From Nostoc sp. CHAB 5834 (GTDB lineage: Bacteria > Cyanobacteriota > Cyanobacteriia > Cyanobacteriales > Nostocaceae): DNA of 64,000 bases. Of the stretch, positions 60,994 to 64,000 are shown piece after piece (positions within the stretch are counted from its first letter, which is position 1; each line of letters starts with the position of its first letter). Under the pieces are notes generated by a model, which ran no database searches, was not told the origin of the DNA, and saw only the letters and a list, made by a program, of their open reading frames with translations. The stretch lies in contig JAIVFU010000025.1 in NCBI GenBank assembly GCA_020829485.1, forward strand, positions 17,374 to 81,373, written 5' to 3'. The position numbers and the translations under genes are program-made.

Positions 60994-62544
60994 CTAAGAT
61001 AAAAAAGCTGTTTTTGAAGTAACAGGTGCTGAAGAATTCTTACATAACAAGTTATCACTTCCTTCTAACTTATCTTCACGCCATGATCCGTTTTGCTCAG
61101 GCTTATCTTTAAAGACATATATTCCTTTTCCTTGACATTTATTATTGACAAAACTTCCTCTATATTCATTTTGATTTCTCAATTTCAAACGTCCCAGCCC
61201 TTGGAATTTATCGTCTTTAAACTCACCTAAATAATAGTTAATATTATTTTCTACAGGATATGATAATCTCCCACACCCATCACGCTTATTTTTCTTAAAG
61301 TCTCCATAGTATTGAAAACCATTTTTATTAAAAACCATCAAGCCTCTACCGTTAGCATCTTTTGTTATTGGATCTATATCCCCATAATATTTATAGGTGC
61401 TATTTTCCCACGTTGGCTTTCCTTTAGCTGGAGGGGGTGAGGATAGTTGTTCGTCGTTATCGCAAGGTAGTTGAGAAAATTTTTCGATTTTAGGAGGTGA
61501 TTCTGTAATTTCTGGGGGAGGTGATTCTGTAATTACTGTAGTAGGAGATTCTGTAATTTCTGGTTGTGGATTTAGAGTATTTTGTTTTCCAGTATAAACA
61601 GATACTATATACATAAATGAAACAAACATAATTAAAACTGCTCCACCTGTTACTATCACTTTCTTATTAGAGAGAAATCGCCAGTTTGCTGGCTGTAGTT
61701 TTGGTAATGGTAGAGGAGGTGGTAATGAAGTAAGTGCTTGCAATGCTTCTGTTGCTGTTTGGTATCGCTGACTAAAGTTGTAACGTACCATTTTGGTTAA
61801 AACATCAGCCAGTTTCTTGCTGACATTTGCCTCATGTTGCCAAATTATTTCTCCATTGGTAGGGTCTTCTTGGAAGTTTTGAGGTAATTTGCCTGTCAAA
61901 GCTTGGATACCAATCACTCCCACTGCATAGATATCACTACATAGTTTTGGCTTAGAATTAGCTTGCTCATTTGGCATATAACCATTGGAGCCAATAGCAA
62001 TAGTGGAGGTAACTTGACCTTGAGTATTCGCAGCTAAACCTTTAATTTCTTTAACTGCGCCAAAGTCAATCATCACAATCTTGCCATCATCACGACGACG
62101 GATCAAATTTTGGGGCTTGATATCACGGTGGATGATATTCTCCTGATGAACAACAGTCAAAATTTGTAGAATTTCTTGTAATAGTTTGACAACTTCACCT
62201 TCACTCCATTGGCTACCAGGTATTATTTCTGCGGTCAATTCATACCCGTCTATAAATTCTTGCACCAGATAAAATTCGCCATTTTCCTCAAAATGAGCAA
62301 ATACTTTAGGTATTTGGTTGCTAAGGTTCCCTAAACGGTATAAAAATTTTGCTTCGCTCTCAAATAGTCGTCTAGCAACCAGCAAAACTTCCTCCTCCGA
62401 TGTTTTAGGCTTAAGCTGTTTCACGACACATTTAGGATGGCTAGGCAAATCTAAATCTTCAGCTATATAGGTGTCGCCAAATGAACCACTTCCTAAAAAC
62501 TGTATAATTCTGTAGCGGTTACGGAGAATTGTGTCTATGACCAT
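60994..62544 (-). CDS. Transmembrane Ser/Thr kinase with extracytoplasmic MORN repeats
   Basis: 516 residues. Hanks-type kinase at 10-270: GSGSFGDTY (18-26), Lys42, HRDIKPQN (Asp141), IDFGAVKEI (Asp160) and an activation loop ending IAIGSNGYMPNEQ. One membrane helix at about 296-317 (IVTGGAVLIMFVSFMYIVSV). A Pro-rich linker of TESPP units leads to a MORN domain (384-495), near identical to the secreted protein at 59917. Topology: kinase inside, MORN outside, like a receptor. It is 33 bp downstream of the FHA gene on the same strand, so a phosphoprotein partner is at hand. Confidence 0.9.
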   Translation of the reverse strand: MVIDTILRNRYRIIQFLGSGSFGDTYIAEDLDLPSHPKCVVKQLKPKTSEEEVLLVARRLFESEAKFLYRLGNLSNQIPKVFAHFEENGEFYLVQEFIDGYELTAEIIPGSQWSEGEVVKLLQEILQILTVVHQENIIHRDIKPQNLIRRRDDGKIVMIDFGAVKEIKGLAANTQGQVTSTIAIGSNGYMPNEQANSKPKLCSDIYAVGVIGIQALTGKLPQNFQEDPTNGEIIWQHEANVSKKLADVLTKMVRYNFSQRYQTATEALQALTSLPPPLPLPKLQPANWRFLSNKKVIVTGGAVLIMFVSFMYIVSVYTGKQNTLNPQPEITESPTTVITESPPPEITESPPKIEKFSQLPCDNDEQLSSPPPAKGKPTWENSTYKYYGDIDPITKDANGRGLMVFNKNGFQYYGDFKKNKRDGCGRLSYPVENNINYYLGEFKDDKFQGLGRLKLRNQNEYRGSFVNNKCQGKGIYVFKDKPEQNGSWREDKLEGSDNLLCKNSSAPVTSKTAFLS

Positions 62545-62577
62545 CTACGTGATCTCGCAGGATTTTATTTATCTTAC

Positions 62578-63747
62578 TTAATTTAACTTTAAACTCTTTT
62601 CATCAGCACAAGTAAAGGTTTTAGTGGTAAAATCACCTTCGTCAAGATTTACAAGATAAAAATCCTTCTTTTTCAATTCATACTCTTTCCGTTCTTTGTC
62701 TGATGGATAAAAAAGAGTAAGATCATCAGCAATATAATCAAAATCTCGGTTGACAGTATATTTGTCACGAATTGTGTCTCCTTCTTTGAATTCATACTTG
62801 TTATCATATGTAGAAGCATATAAAAATATACCAGATCGTCTAAATATGGTAAAAGTTTTCTTATTATCCTTATTAAGAATGAACCAACCTCTAGTTTGTT
62901 GTATATCATTTAAAGCAGTGTAATTAATTGCAATATTGATAGATTTATCACATTCATTACGCAGAGTAATTTGAGGAAGTTTACCTGCTTCTTTTTCTAA
63001 CTTTAAATTTTCAGCTTTATGCTGGTAATACCTGTCTTCAGCTTTTTCTTGTTTTTTTGCCAATGTTTCTATGTTTGTTTTGGCTAGTTCAGTGCCTTTT
63101 TGTTCCTTTGCCTTCTTTATTTCCGTTAACTGTGTCTCTCTATTTGCATTCCAAGTAAGTAATGCGCCAACAAGTGTTACTATCGCTCCTATTATCGCTA
63201 CCTGAATTGTCGGCTCTTGCCACCAATATTTTGATTGATTTGGATTGGCGTTACTTACATTGACGTTAAGATTGACTGGAATTGAATTTAGATTGGGATT
63301 GGCTGGATTTGGATTTTGATTGACTAGATTTGAATTTTGGCTGGAATTGACTACACCTGAATAATTAGTTGATTGAAGCTCGTAAATTTGAATACCAGTA
63401 ATTTCAATTCTTTGCAGTCCTAAAACAATAGTACTGTTTTCTTTCAATGGCAGTTCTTTACCGTAAACAAGGTCTTGCCCGTCTACTTGGAGAGTATTTT
63501 TAGGTTGCAAACTCTTAATAAAAAACTTTTGTTGCTGTTCATTAAAATAGATTTCAGCGTGCTGACCTGATACACTACTATCCTCTAGATATAGGTTGCA
63601 TGACGGTTGATCACGACCGATTCTAATAATTGCACCATTTAGATTATCTCTGGCAGCTTCTAGTTTAGATATTTTCTTATCTCTGAAGTTGCCATTATGC
63701 TCCCATCTAAAAGCAATCGCCCACTGCTGCAAAGGAAGTGTGTTCAT
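62578..63747 (-). CDS. FHA-domain transmembrane protein
   Basis: 389 residues. An FHA domain is at about 38-117: AIIRIGRDQPSCNLYLEDSS with G44, R45, S60 and H63 of the phospho-threonine site. An Asn-rich, Pro-rich linker (NPNPANPNLNS) follows, a membrane helix at about 178-200 (VAIIGAIVTLVGALLTWNA), then a coiled coil (EIKKAKEQKGTELAKTNIE) and a C-terminal domain of about 120 residues (DKSINIAINYTALNDIQQTR and on) that I do not recognise. FHA domains bind phosphothreonine, so it is a likely partner of the kinase encoded 33 bp downstream. Confidence 0.85.
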   Translation of the reverse strand: MNTLPLQQWAIAFRWEHNGNFRDKKISKLEAARDNLNGAIIRIGRDQPSCNLYLEDSSVSGQHAEIYFNEQQQKFFIKSLQPKNTLQVDGQDLVYGKELPLKENSTIVLGLQRIEITGIQIYELQSTNYSGVVNSSQNSNLVNQNPNPANPNLNSIPVNLNVNVSNANPNQSKYWWQEPTIQVAIIGAIVTLVGALLTWNANRETQLTEIKKAKEQKGTELAKTNIETLAKKQEKAEDRYYQHKAENLKLEKEAGKLPQITLRNECDKSINIAINYTALNDIQQTRGWFILNKDNKKTFTIFRRSGIFLYASTYDNKYEFKEGDTIRDKYTVNRDFDYIADDLTLFYPSDKERKEYELKKKDFYLVNLDEGDFTTKTFTCADEKSLKLN

Positions 63748-64000
63748 GGTTTTGCTCTTGTAAGTCTTTATAGGATATAGCTAGCTACATCTCTTCATAG
63801 TGTTATTCCTGAAGATACTATACACAAGTGACCAAAGATTTACAAGTTGTGAGTAATTCTGTCACTTCTTTGCCTTAAGTAAGTCGGCAGGAAAAATCAT
63901 AACTATGTAACGAAAAGTTAACCAGAACTGTTAGAGCTAAATTTAATACGTTGTGTACTGTAGTTTCCTTTTTCCCCTCTAGCTTGAATACCACCAATCA
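63748..64000. other. Upstream region of FHA gene
   Basis: 253 bases to the window end. Should contain the promoter of the FHA/kinase operon. No other gene is visible. Confidence 0.5.

Overview
The window looks like chromosomal DNA of a filamentous, probably heterocyst-forming cyanobacterium (Nostoc or a relative). This rests on psbB/psbT (photosystem II), chlP, plant-type ferredoxin petF, biliverdin reductase, an rbp-rpsU pair, frequent HIP1 octamers (GCGATCGC), heptamer-based tandem repeats and many pentapeptide, HEAT, MORN, Uma2 and eukaryotic-type kinase proteins. I see no rRNA, tRNA, CRISPR array, prophage or intact insertion sequence. Species assignment is inference.

Layout. 1-4 kb is accessory: an Rpn-type nuclease gene with a duplicated tail, a Uma2 nuclease, a decayed small gene, a lone HicB-like antitoxin, and a toxin-antitoxin operon whose toxin frame carries an in-frame amber codon. 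4.3-16.9 kb holds stress and housekeeping genes: hemerythrin, an M20 amidohydrolase, a secreted pentapeptide protein, DUF1350, an RsbU-like phosphatase tail to tail with a STAS antagonist, an HTH-GrpE-like protein, Dps, sulfiredoxin, SpoIID and ferredoxin. 17.6-27.8 kb holds bvdR-map, a nuclease-like protein, an RTX protein, a second Uma2 protein, a membrane pentapeptide protein divergent from an FAD oxidase, chlP and a conserved hypothetical.

27.9-32.8 kb starts with a 12-copy 21-bp tandem array, then a membrane HEAT-NACHT protein whose HEAT part is eight near-identical 105-bp units, then an orphan cysA. 33.1-38.5 kb is an array of five secreted DUF4360-like paralogues, duplicated together with their intergenic DNA. 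39-45.5 kb has a third Uma2 protein, a block of nested miniature elements, a HAD hydrolase, rps1 with an expanded acidic tail, and psbT-psbB. 45.7-64 kb has a solitary DNA adenine methylase, a peptide-transport binding protein with its permease, a class V aminotransferase, a CHAP-SH3 hydrolase, moeA with an intergenic-type heptamer repeat inside its reading frame, a Zn-ribbon kinase, rpsU-rbp, an L,D-transpeptidase, and a four-gene group at the right end: FHA protein, kinase-MORN receptor, secreted MORN protein and secreted basic protein.

The most striking signals are: (1) the FHA / kinase-MORN / secreted-MORN group, in which one extracytoplasmic MORN module occurs both fused to a transmembrane kinase and free; (2) the HEAT-NACHT protein with a recently homogenised sensor; (3) the DUF4360 array and the relic reading frame in its spacers; (4) at least ten families of non-autonomous inverted-repeat elements, several present twice, one with an 8-bp and one with an 11-bp target duplication, and one locus three insertions deep; (5) 7- and 21-bp repeats that also invade coding DNA; (6) the amber-interrupted toxin. 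All functional calls come from reading the sequence; no database search was run.
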